Part shown: piece after piece, positions 1 to 7,882 of the stretch
Layout: each line of letters starts with the position of its first letter
Position numbering within the stretch: position 1 is the stretch's first letter
Translations under genes and position numbers: made by a program
Notes under the pieces: generated by a model
What the model saw: the letters and a program-made list of their open reading frames with translations, nothing else
Databases searched by the model: none
What the model was told of the DNA's origin: nothing
Assembly: GCA_009663005.1 (NCBI GenBank)
Contig: VIGQ01000944.1
Coordinates: forward strand, 82,501 to 93,170
DNA from: Actinidia chinensis
Lineage: Eukaryota > Streptophyta > Magnoliopsida > Ericales > Actinidiaceae
Direction of reading: 5' to 3'
Length of the DNA stretch: 10,670 nucleotides

Positions 1-1250
1 GTAACATCTTCTTGATAACTTCGGTAAGTGGCAGCAGCGATAGTGGCTAAAATCCTTTAAACGAACCTCCTATAGAAGCTAGCAAGTCTATGAAAATCCT
101 ACCATTATTGACCTAAAGGGGTTTTGCTATTCTTGGATGGCTTTGATCTTCTCTTCATCAACCTCGATTCCTTTAGAACTCACAACAAAACCTAATTAAA
201 ACAAGCTATCGGTGCAAAAGACACTTTTTGAGTTTAGCATATAACTTCTGCTTTCTAAGCCATCCAAAAGCCATTTGGTCAAAATGTGAGACATGATCAT
301 GCAAACTTTTGCTTATAAACAGAATGTCATCAAAATAACACAACGAATTTTCCAATAAAAGTCTCAAAACATGATTTATTAAGCGCACTGAAAGTACTTA
401 GGTGATTAGTTAGTTAACCCAAAAGGCATAATACCACTCAACATCCATATTTATTTTTGAAATGCCGTCTTCCTCATCACCTTCTTATCATCCTAATTGA
501 TGATTCCGCTTTTAAGATCAATTTTTAGAAAAACATAAGAACCATGCAGCTCATACTAACATGTCATCTAGCGAGGAATAGGGTGTCGATACTTTAACCG
601 TTATGTGGTTGATGGCTCTACATCAACACACATCCCCATGTCCCATACTCTTAGGACTAGAATCACCGGAACTCACACGGGTACGCACACCCGGGCTCAT
701 ATCTCTCTCCACGGATCCCCTTCCCCTCAATTCTTCAACTTGCCTTTGAAGTTCCTTTCGTCTCCCCCTCCGATTGCTCCTATATGCTTGGCGGTTCAGA
801 ATGATGCACTGGGAACAAAGTCGATTTGATGTTAAATCTTCCCGGATCGGTGGTACCATGTGATACCTCCCTCAGGATCACATCCTCAACTCCTGCCAAG
901 AGAGAAATAACGACACTAGGCAAAGAAAGAATCAAGCTGGTTAGCATTTAAAAAAAAACTTTCCTTGTACATGAGTACATCTTGCCCCGCTTGAAAATTA
1001 ATGCTCCTCTTAACCTCACTGTTTTTGCATGCAAATTTTTTTGTTTCTCTCTAAAGCCTCACTATGCTTGTCCTTCTCATTCTTTTCTTCTCTCAAATTT
1101 CTTTTGATCACCTCAATTTTTTTTGTAACCTCACTTGATCCTATAAACCGTGTTTTGGTGTCATCCGGAACTAGAGTGATGGTTCTTTCTTTGTGAACAT
1201 GAACGTTATTTGTTGGTAACCATCTTCTGTACACGCCGATAACAATTGCC
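1..1250 (-). pseudogene. Decayed Ty3/gypsy retrotransposon pol fragment (protease-RT linker and reverse transcriptase)
   Basis: Read on the minus strand, this stretch keeps the order of a plant Ty3/gypsy polyprotein but switches frame repeatedly and carries many stops. From the N-terminal side the recognisable pieces are a linker motif RTITLVP (1166-1186), PPIR (842-853), NRQAYRSN (773-796), ELQRQVEEL (728-754), HPIPR (571-585), IDLKSG (505-522), MPFGLTN (409-429) and the catalytic YFDDIL region (YFDD at 326-337). After these come the KLYAKLKKC block and sequence typical of the RT-RNase H junction, running to the left edge. An intact enzyme would copy element RNA into DNA in a cytoplasmic particle. 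This copy cannot, because a stop directly follows HPIPR (568-570) and others interrupt the fingers and palm. RNase H and integrase would lie left of the window. No gag, primer-binding site or LTR is joined to it here. The motif style resembles plant chromoviruses, perhaps the CRM clade; the clade is a guess. Confidence 0.93.
206..388 (-). pseudogene. Reverse transcriptase palm segment with the YFDD catalytic box
   Basis: This is the longest uninterrupted piece of the decayed pol, about 60 codons. It holds the metal-binding YFDD motif (326-337), followed by ILFISKSLHDH and the KQKLYAKLKKC block that follow the catalytic box in plant Ty3/gypsy reverse transcriptases. Both catalytic aspartates are present, so the local chemistry motif survives although the surrounding frame is broken on both sides. 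The methionine at 388 is an internal residue of the old polyprotein (the start of a MRLINHVLR-like block), not a translation start. It should not be annotated as a small gene. Confidence 0.93.
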
Positions 1251-1272
1251 CCACGTCACTGTCTTCTTTATG

Positions 1273-1361
1273 AGGGCAGGGGGGAATGAGAGAGGGGGGG
1301 AGGTGGGTGAAAGGGGGGGAAGGAGGGGGAAGAGGGGGGGGAGGAACAGAAGGGGGGGGGG
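1273..1361 (+). repeat. G-rich polypurine tract
   Basis: The plus strand is almost pure purine with seven G-runs of five or more: 1279-1284, 1294-1300, 1313-1319, 1325-1329, 1334-1341 and a ten-G run at 1352-1361, plus shorter GGG runs. Spacers are short and A-rich. The run density meets the usual pattern for intramolecular G-quadruplex formation several times over. It lies just outside the recognisable pol fragment and forms its right-hand boundary. The open frame through it (1286-1486) is a glycine-rich low-complexity artefact. Confidence 0.9.
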
Positions 1362-1407
1362 TTGATTGGTTCGCGAGCTTTGGTCTTAAGGCTGCAGGAG
1401 TGCTTAA

Positions 1408-1678
1408 TTTATCCTTTCTCAGTCTTCTCCTGTTTATCCTTCCCTTTCTTCCTCATTTGGTATTTTACATTTTTTTTCGTCACTAGGGTCTTGTGGACTG
1501 TATATCATGCTCTTTGTTATGGTATTCTTTATTTTCTTCTTTTCTCCTTACTCTCCGCCTCTCGCTTTCCATTTTTTCTCCTCTCTCTGTTTTTTTTATT
1601 TTTTCTTTCATACCTCCTTTTTTTCTTCCCCCTTCTCCCCCCCTTTCCTCTCCTCTTTCGTCCTCTCTCGTCTCACCA
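1408..1678 (+). repeat. Long polypyrimidine (T/C) tract
   Basis: About 270 bases are dominated by T and C, in an irregular mix of TTTTT, CTCTCC and TTCTTCC without a fixed repeat unit. Several overlapping frames stay open only because pyrimidine codons (Phe, Leu, Ser, Pro) contain no stops, so they should not be called genes. It follows the purine tract at 1273-1361 after about 45 bases. The two are roughly complementary in composition (G/A against C/T). I see no transposon ends or coding signal in it. Confidence 0.85.
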
Positions 1679-2347
1679 ACAACCCCTTATTAGTATGACC
1701 AAATAAGCTATCGATCTCCTAGTACTTCCCTTTGGGGCTTAATTGTGACTTAACAAATTAATGCCTTTTAAGTGGGGGACGTGCCTCTTCCCCTCTTTTC
1801 CTTTTTAAACCACATATCACACAACACCTCGTCTTCATATTACCAATTCGAAATGGTACAACAACTTGCTTTGTAACCCTCACTTCACACCACCTAAATC
1901 AATTTAGCCTTTGCAAATTTGTATGGGCGAGGGTGCTTAGTGGCCGTAAGTTCCTAGTTTTTCAAACAAGGAAGTCACTAGCGACATTAGTGCAGGCTAC
2001 CACCATCCAATAATACTACAAGACTTGCTTGGTTAATTTAGGATGACCCTCTCTAGAGGTCATGCTACGTTTCTATCTGTTATTTTGCTGTCCATGGATT
2101 TATCATCATGATTGATTTTCTTTCATTTGATCCTTTCTTTGCCACTACCACTCGGTGATATGTATTGTGTACTTTCTAGTGGGCCTTACCTTTGTGGAGC
2201 TGGGCCAATACATCATGGTGTGATTCCTTTGTCTTTGCTTGCCATCAGGGCTTGTAATGAAATGACGTGGATTGATAATTTATTTTGCTTTTCTAAAGTG
2301 ATTATATCTTTTTTATGGATGACAGCTTGCTTTTGACAACTGTGCAG
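1679..2347. other. Unassigned DNA between the pyrimidine tract and the first pseudogene exon
   Basis: I find no gene, RNA or transposon end here apart from one copy of a short dispersed repeat (1933-2001, listed separately). The last part (about 2250-2347) is T-rich and ends in TGTGCAG directly before recognisable WD40 coding sequence. It therefore reads as the 3' part of an intron whose upstream exons are not in the window. I looked for the upstream WD repeats of the PLAA family and could not see them. Confidence 0.5.
1933..2001 (+). repeat. Dispersed repeat, copy 1 (partner at 4512-4582)
   Basis: This stretch aligns by eye with 4512-4582 in the same orientation. The best core is GTAAGTTCCTAGTTTTT at 1946-1962 against GTAAGCTCCTGGTTTTT at 4527-4543, then CAAGG and GTCAC blocks at matching distance. 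Roughly 80 percent of about 33 core bases match, with weaker similarity on both sides. The family is not recognised. It could be part of an old non-autonomous element present twice. Confidence 0.5.
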
Positions 2348-2408
2348 AACAATTAGAAAGCTTGGCTGTGATGCCCGGTTTAGGAATTCTTTCTGCATCT
2401 CATGATGG
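2348..2408 (+). pseudogene. PLAA-like pseudogene exon A (WD repeat end, LAVMPGLGILSASHDG)
   Basis: The exon remnant follows a TGTGCAG acceptor (2341-2347) and ends before GTTAGT (2409-2414), a good plant donor. It encodes SLAVMPGLGILSASHDG, the end of one WD repeat including the conserved SASHDG turn. It ends on two bases of a Gly codon, which the next remnant completes with its first G at 4066. The intron phase is thus preserved across 1657 bases. The first few codons differ from the family by a possible one-base insertion. Confidence 0.85.
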
Positions 2409-4065
2409 GTTAGTTTGTTTTCATATATTTTTGAGAGGTTTTTAAGCTGTTCTTTGCTCTGTATGTGGGATCTGTTTTTGATGGGAGTTTTTTGTCTCTG
2501 TCAAGAGCTGAGATTTTCATTGGCCAATATCAAAAAATAGTGCAATATAAGTATGGCAGTATCAGGATACCGAACTTGCTGGTGGTGGAGTTGAATGACT
2601 ATCAGTTTCATGTTGTCTATGCTACATGAATATTGGGCTTTGAACGTGCATCCACAGATCGTACATAAGGCGTGTTTGATTGTGGGTATAAAGGCTTTTG
2701 GTTGGCTATTTGGAAATGTTCCAGTGCTGTCCCAGGTTTGATATGCAATCCTCGTTTGCCTCATACTCATTCTCTTCTTATCACCATGCCCAACCCAATG
2801 GAGACGGGGTTTAATTTGGAGCCCAATTGTTATCTTAGGATAAAATTTCCCAGTTCTAAGAATCCCAATCAATTTCGTCTTGCAAATTGAGCTTTGGATT
2901 TCTGATACGTGTCCCATGCACCCATGTGAACATTTAAAAATGTTATCTTAAATGCTGTACGAAATTTCTGATATAAGATGTTATTATGTTAGGAGTTAAG
3001 TCAAATGAAATAAGATTTGGGAAGAGGATGCCTATCTCCTATGTGCGTCCCCTATCCGTGTGAGAGGCCAAATTTTTTCTTTACTTCTAAATGTTGACCT
3101 GCTTCTTCTTCAATCATTGGTTTTAATAAACGGATCCAGGGTCTACTTTGAATCAATGTTTGTTTCATATTTCCATACCCTTAGTCCTTTTATATCTGGC
3201 GGACACCAGAAGGAAATAGAAAGACTCCATGTAACCATGTTTGATAATGCTTGCAATAGCGAGCAAGGATGTGTAATGGAAGCACAAAAAAATTAGCGTG
3301 AAATGGCCCCCCATAGTGAATCTTAATCACTGAAGGGATGCTCAATCAGGATGACACACCAGTGATCTTCTTATTATTCAATATATTTTTGAGGTTTTTA
3401 TGCAGCTTAACCTTATTTTTGTTTTATTTAGGTTGGTTCTTGGTGCTTTTACATTTTGAATCAGTTTGGAGGAATGGCGTCCGCTGAAGTTTTCCCTTTT
3501 CTTTGGAATTTTGACAAGCAGATTTGTGATATTCTACAGATCAATGTGCAACAATAAGATTAATCTTCTAGAAATATGCAGGGGAAAAAAGGAATGTACT
3601 TGTAACTTCCTCCTACAAACTTTCATTAGAAAATCTTGGTTGGGTAATTCTGCACTGCACTGCTTTAGCCTTGTTGGCTTAAATGGGAATTATAATGTCC
3701 ATGCCCTTGCTTTAAGTATGACTTGCTACCAATCTGAGTGGAAGATTAGTGATTTTATTTCCTTTCCTGTTGCTTGTGTGGGATTACTACACATGAGTAT
3801 AGTAATTCAATCATTGTGTTGCCGGAAAAATATGGTGATTTAATTACTGTGGTCCGCTCATGGTGTTTACTTGTTGGGCAAGATGTTTTATATGCCTGTA
3901 ACAAGTGTCTTTAATTTCTGATGCTTCCTCTGTTTCTATACCTGAGTAATTTGTTATTTTCTGTTCCTCTTCCTCCCCATTCCTTGATCTATTCCAGCAT
4001 ATTTTTTTTCTTTGTTTTCTCCTTCCAACTTCCTCTTTATTTGGGCTTTGGTTCTATTATGAAAG
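2409..4065 (+). other. Relic intron between exons A and B
   Basis: This is AT-rich, non-coding DNA bounded by GTTAGT at the left and TATTATGAAAG at the right. It contains a possible decayed MITE (2667-2882, listed separately). The longest open frames inside it (minus 2501-2917, 138 codons; plus 3466-3843, 125 codons) match nothing I recognise and have no supporting context, so I treat them as chance. Confidence 0.65.
2667..2882. mobile_element. Possible decayed MITE
   Basis: The ends look like imperfect terminal inverted repeats. The left end begins AAGGCGTGTTTGATTG. The reverse complement of the right end begins AAGACGAAATTGATTG. About 12 of those 16 bases match, and both continue into GG-rich sequence. 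The left end has the GTTTGATTG flavour common at MITE termini of the PIF/Harbinger and hAT type, and the size (about 215 bases) fits. No convincing target-site duplication is visible, so this is a weak call. Confidence 0.25.
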
Positions 4066-4221
4066 GTCCATCAGGTTAATGGGGCAATCAGTGGTCAAGT
4101 TTTTTAATGGGGATGGTTGGTCCCAGCTTCTATCTATTGTCCCTATTTTGTCGATTCTCACAATTTCTCTGGGCTTATTGTCAGTGGCATTGAGGACTGC
4201 TTTTGGTGAAGATATGGAAGG
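4066..4221 (+). pseudogene. PLAA-like pseudogene exon B (one WD repeat)
   Basis: The exon remnant follows the AAAG acceptor at 4062-4065. It reads SIRL at once in frame (TCC ATC AGG TTA from 4067). An extra base then shifts the frame so that the expected Trp codon is displaced. The later parts DSHN and SGLIVSG, an acidic ED pair and KIW lie in other frames, and a TGA interrupts the stretch before KIW. The block corresponds to one WD repeat plus the beginning of the next. Phase matching with exon C requires the exon to end at G4221. The canonical GT is then missing, since TTGCCC follows. The 79-codon open frame starting at 4079 is a wrong-frame reading of this exon and its downstream intron. 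Confidence 0.83.
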
Positions 4222-5460
4222 TTGCCCAACTTTTTTGGGCTTTTATATACTCATCTATTTCCATTCTTCTTTGGTTGGTTATTTTTATTCTCATTCTCTC
4301 CTGTTAAGGTGTTTGTAGGGCTGTAAATTGGCTGACTTTCGCCATTTTTATGGCCTGCTTCGATTTAGTTGCATACCTGGTTTTTGGGGGACACCGAACC
4401 TATTGTGACTGTTTAAAATTTGCGAGGTTTCTCTTGAACTTGGTTTTGGTTTCCCTCATAACAAATCGGATGATAGCAACATAAGACTATAACAATCAGC
4501 ATTTCAACCCTCGGGGTAGATAGTTTGTAAGCTCCTGGTTTTTTGTGCAAGGGGTCACCTGTCAAGGCCACTAGAGGTTTGCCCGGCTGTTAAGCTTCTC
4601 GGCCCCTGCAAATAGTCCTCTCTTGGACCCAATTTGGGCTGGGCAAGGATATTTGGGGGCATAAAACAACAATAAGGTACTTTCATTTTGAGAAGCTGTT
4701 GTTCTTGTCATTCCACCTTTCAGTTTTGCTAACTAAAATTGCTGATCATGATAATTGGGTCGGACTGATCATTTTAAAGGCATGTGGTATGTTGGAAAAA
4801 AAATTTTGTTCAGAAATGTTCTGAAAACGAATGCTGTGTGGATGTGTCTATTATTAGGGGTAGGCGCATAAGAATCACTTTTAATTGTTAACTACTTGTT
4901 AGAAGTGTTAGTCCCACTCGCTTACTTAAGCCCCCAAGTTTTATTATTAACATAAAAAATTAATCTAGATGTTTCTGTTTCTCTATTTAAATTGCCAATT
5001 GGTTTTTAGGTTGAACCCCCTCGATTCTCTCTAACATTACTTAGCGTCGCCATTTGGGCCAAGCTTCCTTAAAAGGACAACAAAGAAAAGTAAATCTATA
5101 GTAATAATAAGAATATAATGACGAAGCGATGAATTTATAGCAAAGAATAGGATTATTAGGTATAAGTCCAGTTTTATATAGTAGTTATCGTAGGAGATGA
5201 AATACTTAAAATTAGGTTTTTGAAGTTTATATTGGATTGCTGATACAAAATTGAGTAATAACAAAAAAATAATATGTGGTGGAAGCGAGCTTCCTTCATC
5301 CTTTTAATTAGTAAAGACTGATTAATTAAGAATATAAAACTGTGTTTTTGGTTTTACTATAACTGGTTACAGCAATTTAGTTGATGTTTTGCATTCAGAA
5401 AACATCTTTAATGTTAATATGAATGTTGTTTCTTTACCTCGGAAGATGTTGTTTTTGCAG
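4222..5460 (+). other. Relic intron between exons B and C
   Basis: This non-coding stretch of about 1240 bases ends in the acceptor TTTTTGCAG (5452-5460). It includes the second copy of the short dispersed repeat (4512-4582). The segment from about 4930 to 5400 is especially AT-rich. No gene, RNA or convincing transposon ends are visible. GTAGGGCTGTAAATTGG at 4315 recalls the beginning of hAT-type MITEs, but I found no partner end. Confidence 0.6.
4512..4582 (+). repeat. Dispersed repeat, copy 2 (partner at 1933-2001)
   Basis: This is the same-orientation partner of the copy at 1933-2001, inside the relic intron between exons B and C. The conserved core is GTAAGCTCCTGGTTTTT (4527-4543), followed by CAAGG and GTCAC. 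The flanking GGGTAGATAG and CCACTAGAGG blocks also resemble the other copy loosely. The family is unknown. Confidence 0.5.
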
Positions 5461-5650
5461 ATGGGTGTGTTGTGTCCAAAGTATATAGCATCCTGGATGT
5501 GTTTGGATGTCAAATTCTTGGAAAATGGTGATTTGTCGAGCTGGGCATGTCCGATGGAGTTGTGTGTATTTTGGACGTACATTAGGATACAGATTCTGAA
5601 TCATTAGAGCTTGAATCATTTGCTTTCAACTTTCTAATACAGTGTAGTAG
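5461..5650 (+). pseudogene. PLAA-like pseudogene exon C (last WD repeat)
   Basis: The exon remnant follows TTTTTGCAG and ends before GTACGG (5651-5656), so both splice sites look sound. Across three frames it spells the last WD repeat of the family: a DG-C-V start, an HPGCV block, VKFLENGD, a CSDGVV-like block, and LELESFA near the end. One G is lost just before the VKFLENGD block (TTTGGATGTC where the family expects a Trp-Asp pair). Further small changes follow GAT-TTG around 5530, and a base is lost near the end. These indels leave no frame able to cross the exon. The open frame at 5389-5607 includes DVKFLENGD only because one frame happens to stay open. Confidence 0.87.
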
Positions 5651-6017
5651 GTACGGCATTGATCAATTTCTGTATAGAGTTCAATTATTTTTTATGGGCT
5701 TATGGCTCTTAACATAGGCTATGTGGCAATTTTACATGTTTCTGATCAGGCTTTTTGAATATGAATCGTCATTCTTGGGTAATGACTAGAGTACTACAAA
5801 TGCCAGGTATCTTGATATTCTTTTTGTTCTATCATTTTTTTAACACATCTATTTCCAAATTGTTATGGTGTTTGTGCTTTCAAGTTCTTAGTTATAAAGC
5901 ATTTCTATTGCTACTTTCTAGTTAACCACGACGAAGTTCTTTGGCCTTATCTGTCTCTGTCTCTATAACTTGTAAGCTTTGCCTAATATATGTGGCTGTA
6001 TCTGTTGTTTTTACTAG
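5651..6017 (+). other. Relic intron between exons C and D
   Basis: This 367-base AT-rich stretch runs from a GTACGG donor to a TTTTTACTAG acceptor. A T-rich run precedes the acceptor, as expected for a plant intron. Nothing else is recognisable in it. Confidence 0.7.
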
Positions 6018-6082
6018 GAAAAAGTTGGAGTATTGAAATTGGAAGACTTACCCGGCCTAGAGTCTCCTACAACAGCTTCCAG
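6018..6082 (+). pseudogene. PLAA-like pseudogene exon D (LKLEDLPGLES linker)
   Basis: This short exon remnant lies between TACTAG and GTTCGA. It encodes LKLEDLPGLES at 6033-6065, the conserved linker after the WD40 propeller in plant PLAA homologues, preceded by a basic GAAAAAGTTGGAG segment. The frame entering from the exon start does not match the LKLEDLPGLES frame, which points to a one-base loss in the A-run at 6019-6023. A stop (TGA at 6034-6036) lies in the incoming frame. Confidence 0.88.
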
Positions 6083-6244
6083 GTTCGATCTTTCTTATGT
6101 GCTGGCTTCACTAGAACACTTTCACACTGAATGTTATGACCGTTACTGATGTCTGTGATGTTTCAGTTGTCGAGCTACATATTTCACTGAACAGCTTGTG
6201 ATATCTATGAATAGTAAAATGAAACTTGATAATATGGAGATTAG

Positions 6245-6324
6245 GGCAATTGATCTAACAAAGTTGTCAGAAGGGGAAATGGTGTTGCAATAGCTGGATT
6301 TGAGGGAGCAGAAGTGGGATAAAG
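6245..6324 (+). pseudogene. PLAA-like pseudogene exon E (linker towards the PFU domain, LREQKWDK)
   Basis: The remnant contains a TKVV-like block, then a GNGVA-like block, and finally LREQKWDK at 6300-6323, directly followed by a GTTATT donor. In the intact family this leads into the PFU domain. The left boundary is uncertain: ATTAG at 6240-6244 is the nearest acceptor, but the part before TKVV is scrambled. Frame changes and an in-frame TAG (6291-6293) show that it is not functional. No following exon is recognisable. Confidence 0.8.
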
Positions 6325-7882
6325 GTTATTACTTTATTTTTATTAGCTTTTGAACCATTGCTACATGGCTAGTTTATATAAGCCTTCTCTATTTCTTCCT
6401 ATCATATAAATTGTTTATTGTTTGTGGTAAGCAGAGTCCTGGCCTTTGAAATAATCTTTTTGGTATCTAAAAAGTTCATATGCAGTGTTTTGGTACGACT
6501 TCGAAACTTGCAGTTTATCTCACATTGATGAAATTACCCACATTGTAAAGTGGACAACGATGTGTTGATATGCTGTAATGCAAGTGGTACAAGCTGAAGT
6601 TATCATTTTATAACCTGTCTAAATTTTTTTTGTGTTTATTTAATCAGCAGAATAAATTGAGCGTGTCGTATATTGAAGTTGGCCTTGGTAACTACCCGTT
6701 TTTTTCAATGTCTGGATTGATTGGGCTATTTGGGGGTGGACCTGTTTGCTGTCAATTTTTTTGGGTAATGAAAAGATGTGCTGTCTATTCATCTATTGGC
6801 CTATAAATAATAAGTGCTCAGCTTAGGGCTACAATGGAATCAACTAGCTTGCATTTGGCATTCCATGGCTGGGGTAGAATCTAAGGTTTACTATAATATG
6901 GGTTATGAGGGAAATTGGAAATGGCATACTCAAAAATGGATGTCATAGTTTGAAGGGGGATGAACGATGAGACGCAATTGAGAGGGAAAATAGTGTAGAA
7001 AACAATTCTAATTCGGCTCACAGTTTCCTCCCCTTAGTACGTGTTTTGGATGTTTTGATTTATGGGAAAGAAATAAACTGAAGGGGAAAGATGGGCAAAA
7101 TTTGGTATGTTTTGATACCTTTCCAGTTCTTCTCTATTGTTGTGCGAGGAAAATTACATAGTATATATTGTTTGACTTGGTTCCCAGGGATAACGGTCAA
7201 ATTCCCATGCAATCATAGACACCCGTGAGGAGTATTGTGCGGTTGTCTGGAAGCAAGTGTGGATTCCAAAAGCAGCTAGAAGGTGTTGTCTTTCTATAGT
7301 CTAGCTCTGGCATTGGACTCGCGAGGAGTGAGATGCCTTGGCCAATGCTCGACTTCAGCCAAAAGACTAATTGACCTAGTAATCCTGCAGAGTAGACATG
7401 ACTAGATGGGCTTTGTGGCCCCTTTATGCCCTGCCAGCAGCAAATTTGAGATTTGTGATATTACTAAAGGACTCAGAGAAGTGCCTCGTAACATCTCTTG
7501 ACAGAAATTTGAGATTAATACATTGGATGTTTGGTCCTTAGTTGTGACTCAACTTGGAGAGGGTATCCACATGTCCCATATACTGGCTGCATGTGATTGA
7601 TCAAGCTAAAGTGGCATGAACACGTGTCATTAAGTATTATGTGCCGACATTTGGCTGGAGGGTAGTTTGGAACTAGTTTGTGTAATTAACCAGTCAAGCT
7701 GGATCATATTTGAAGCTCGTTAATTTATTTGGGTTTGTATCTCATAAACGAGGCAACTCAAAACTAATATATCCGGGAGAACGAGGCCACTTCCGAGATT
7801 GCGAGGCTTACTTTCACGATTCAACCCAATTCACACGTATGGGCCCACCCAAGATATTAATATATGAGTCGTAATCAGCCAG
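6325..7882. other. Unassigned AT-rich DNA
   Basis: There is no reading frame of note, no RNA gene and no clear element ends in this 1.5 kb. The left part could continue the intron after exon E. I looked for PFU and PUL domain exons of the PLAA family and did not find them. At 7722-7806 the words AAGCTCGTTAAT, ATAAACGAGGC and GAACGAGGC recall the CGAG-rich repeats common in plant non-autonomous elements, but no structure can be defined. Confidence 0.5.

Larger units (their letters stand above)
2348..6324 (+). pseudogene. PLAA/DOA1 (UFD3)-like WD40 gene, unprocessed pseudogene fragment
   Basis: Five separated blocks read in order as the second half of the WD40 propeller and the linker of plant phospholipase A2-activating protein homologues (yeast Doa1/Ufd3). 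Diagnostic pieces are SLAVMPGLGILSASHDG, SGLIVSG, VKFLENGD, LKLEDLPGLES and LREQKWDK. In the family, the WD40 propeller and PFU domain bind ubiquitin and the PUL domain binds Cdc48/p97, supporting ubiquitin-dependent protein turnover. Intervening sequence is intron-like and several splice sites remain (TGTGCAG, AAAG and TTTTTGCAG acceptors; GTTAGT and GTACGG donors), so this copy arose from DNA, not from reverse-transcribed mRNA. It is dead: exons carry single-base indels and stops, one donor is shifted, and I cannot find the first WD repeats or the PFU and PUL domains. Introns are 1657, about 1240, 367 and about 160 bases long. The family call is from memory of the proteins. Confidence 0.87.

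Noticed and set aside
605..829. 74-codon plus-strand open frame
   Set aside because: It is antisense to the recognisable minus-strand pol remnant (PPIR, ELQRQVEEL), so it is a shadow.
1362..1706. 114-codon and overlapping open frames, Phe/Leu/Ser/Pro-rich
   Set aside because: Composition artefact of the polypyrimidine tract, with three frames open at once.
2501..2917. 138-codon open frame on the minus strand
   Set aside because: No recognisable domain. It overlaps the candidate MITE and lies inside a relic intron, and its codons look random.
3466..3843. 125-codon open frame on the plus strand
   Set aside because: No recognisable family and no upstream signals. It lies in the intron between exons A and B, so chance is likely. 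An alternative frame from ATG at 3475 ends after 27 codons.
4079..4318. 79-codon open frame with a hydrophobic, membrane-like stretch
   Set aside because: It is a wrong-frame reading of PLAA-like exon B running into the intron. The conserved residues are in other frames.
4315..4335. hAT MITE-like start (GTAGGGCTGTAAATTGG)
   Set aside because: No inverted partner end or 8-bp target duplication was found nearby.
6648..6690. Possible sixth PLAA-like exon after TTAATCAGCAG
   Set aside because: The ATAAATTGAGCGTGTCGTA segment faintly resembles the expected KIGEVVDG coding sequence, but too few positions agree and the phase does not fit the preceding donor.
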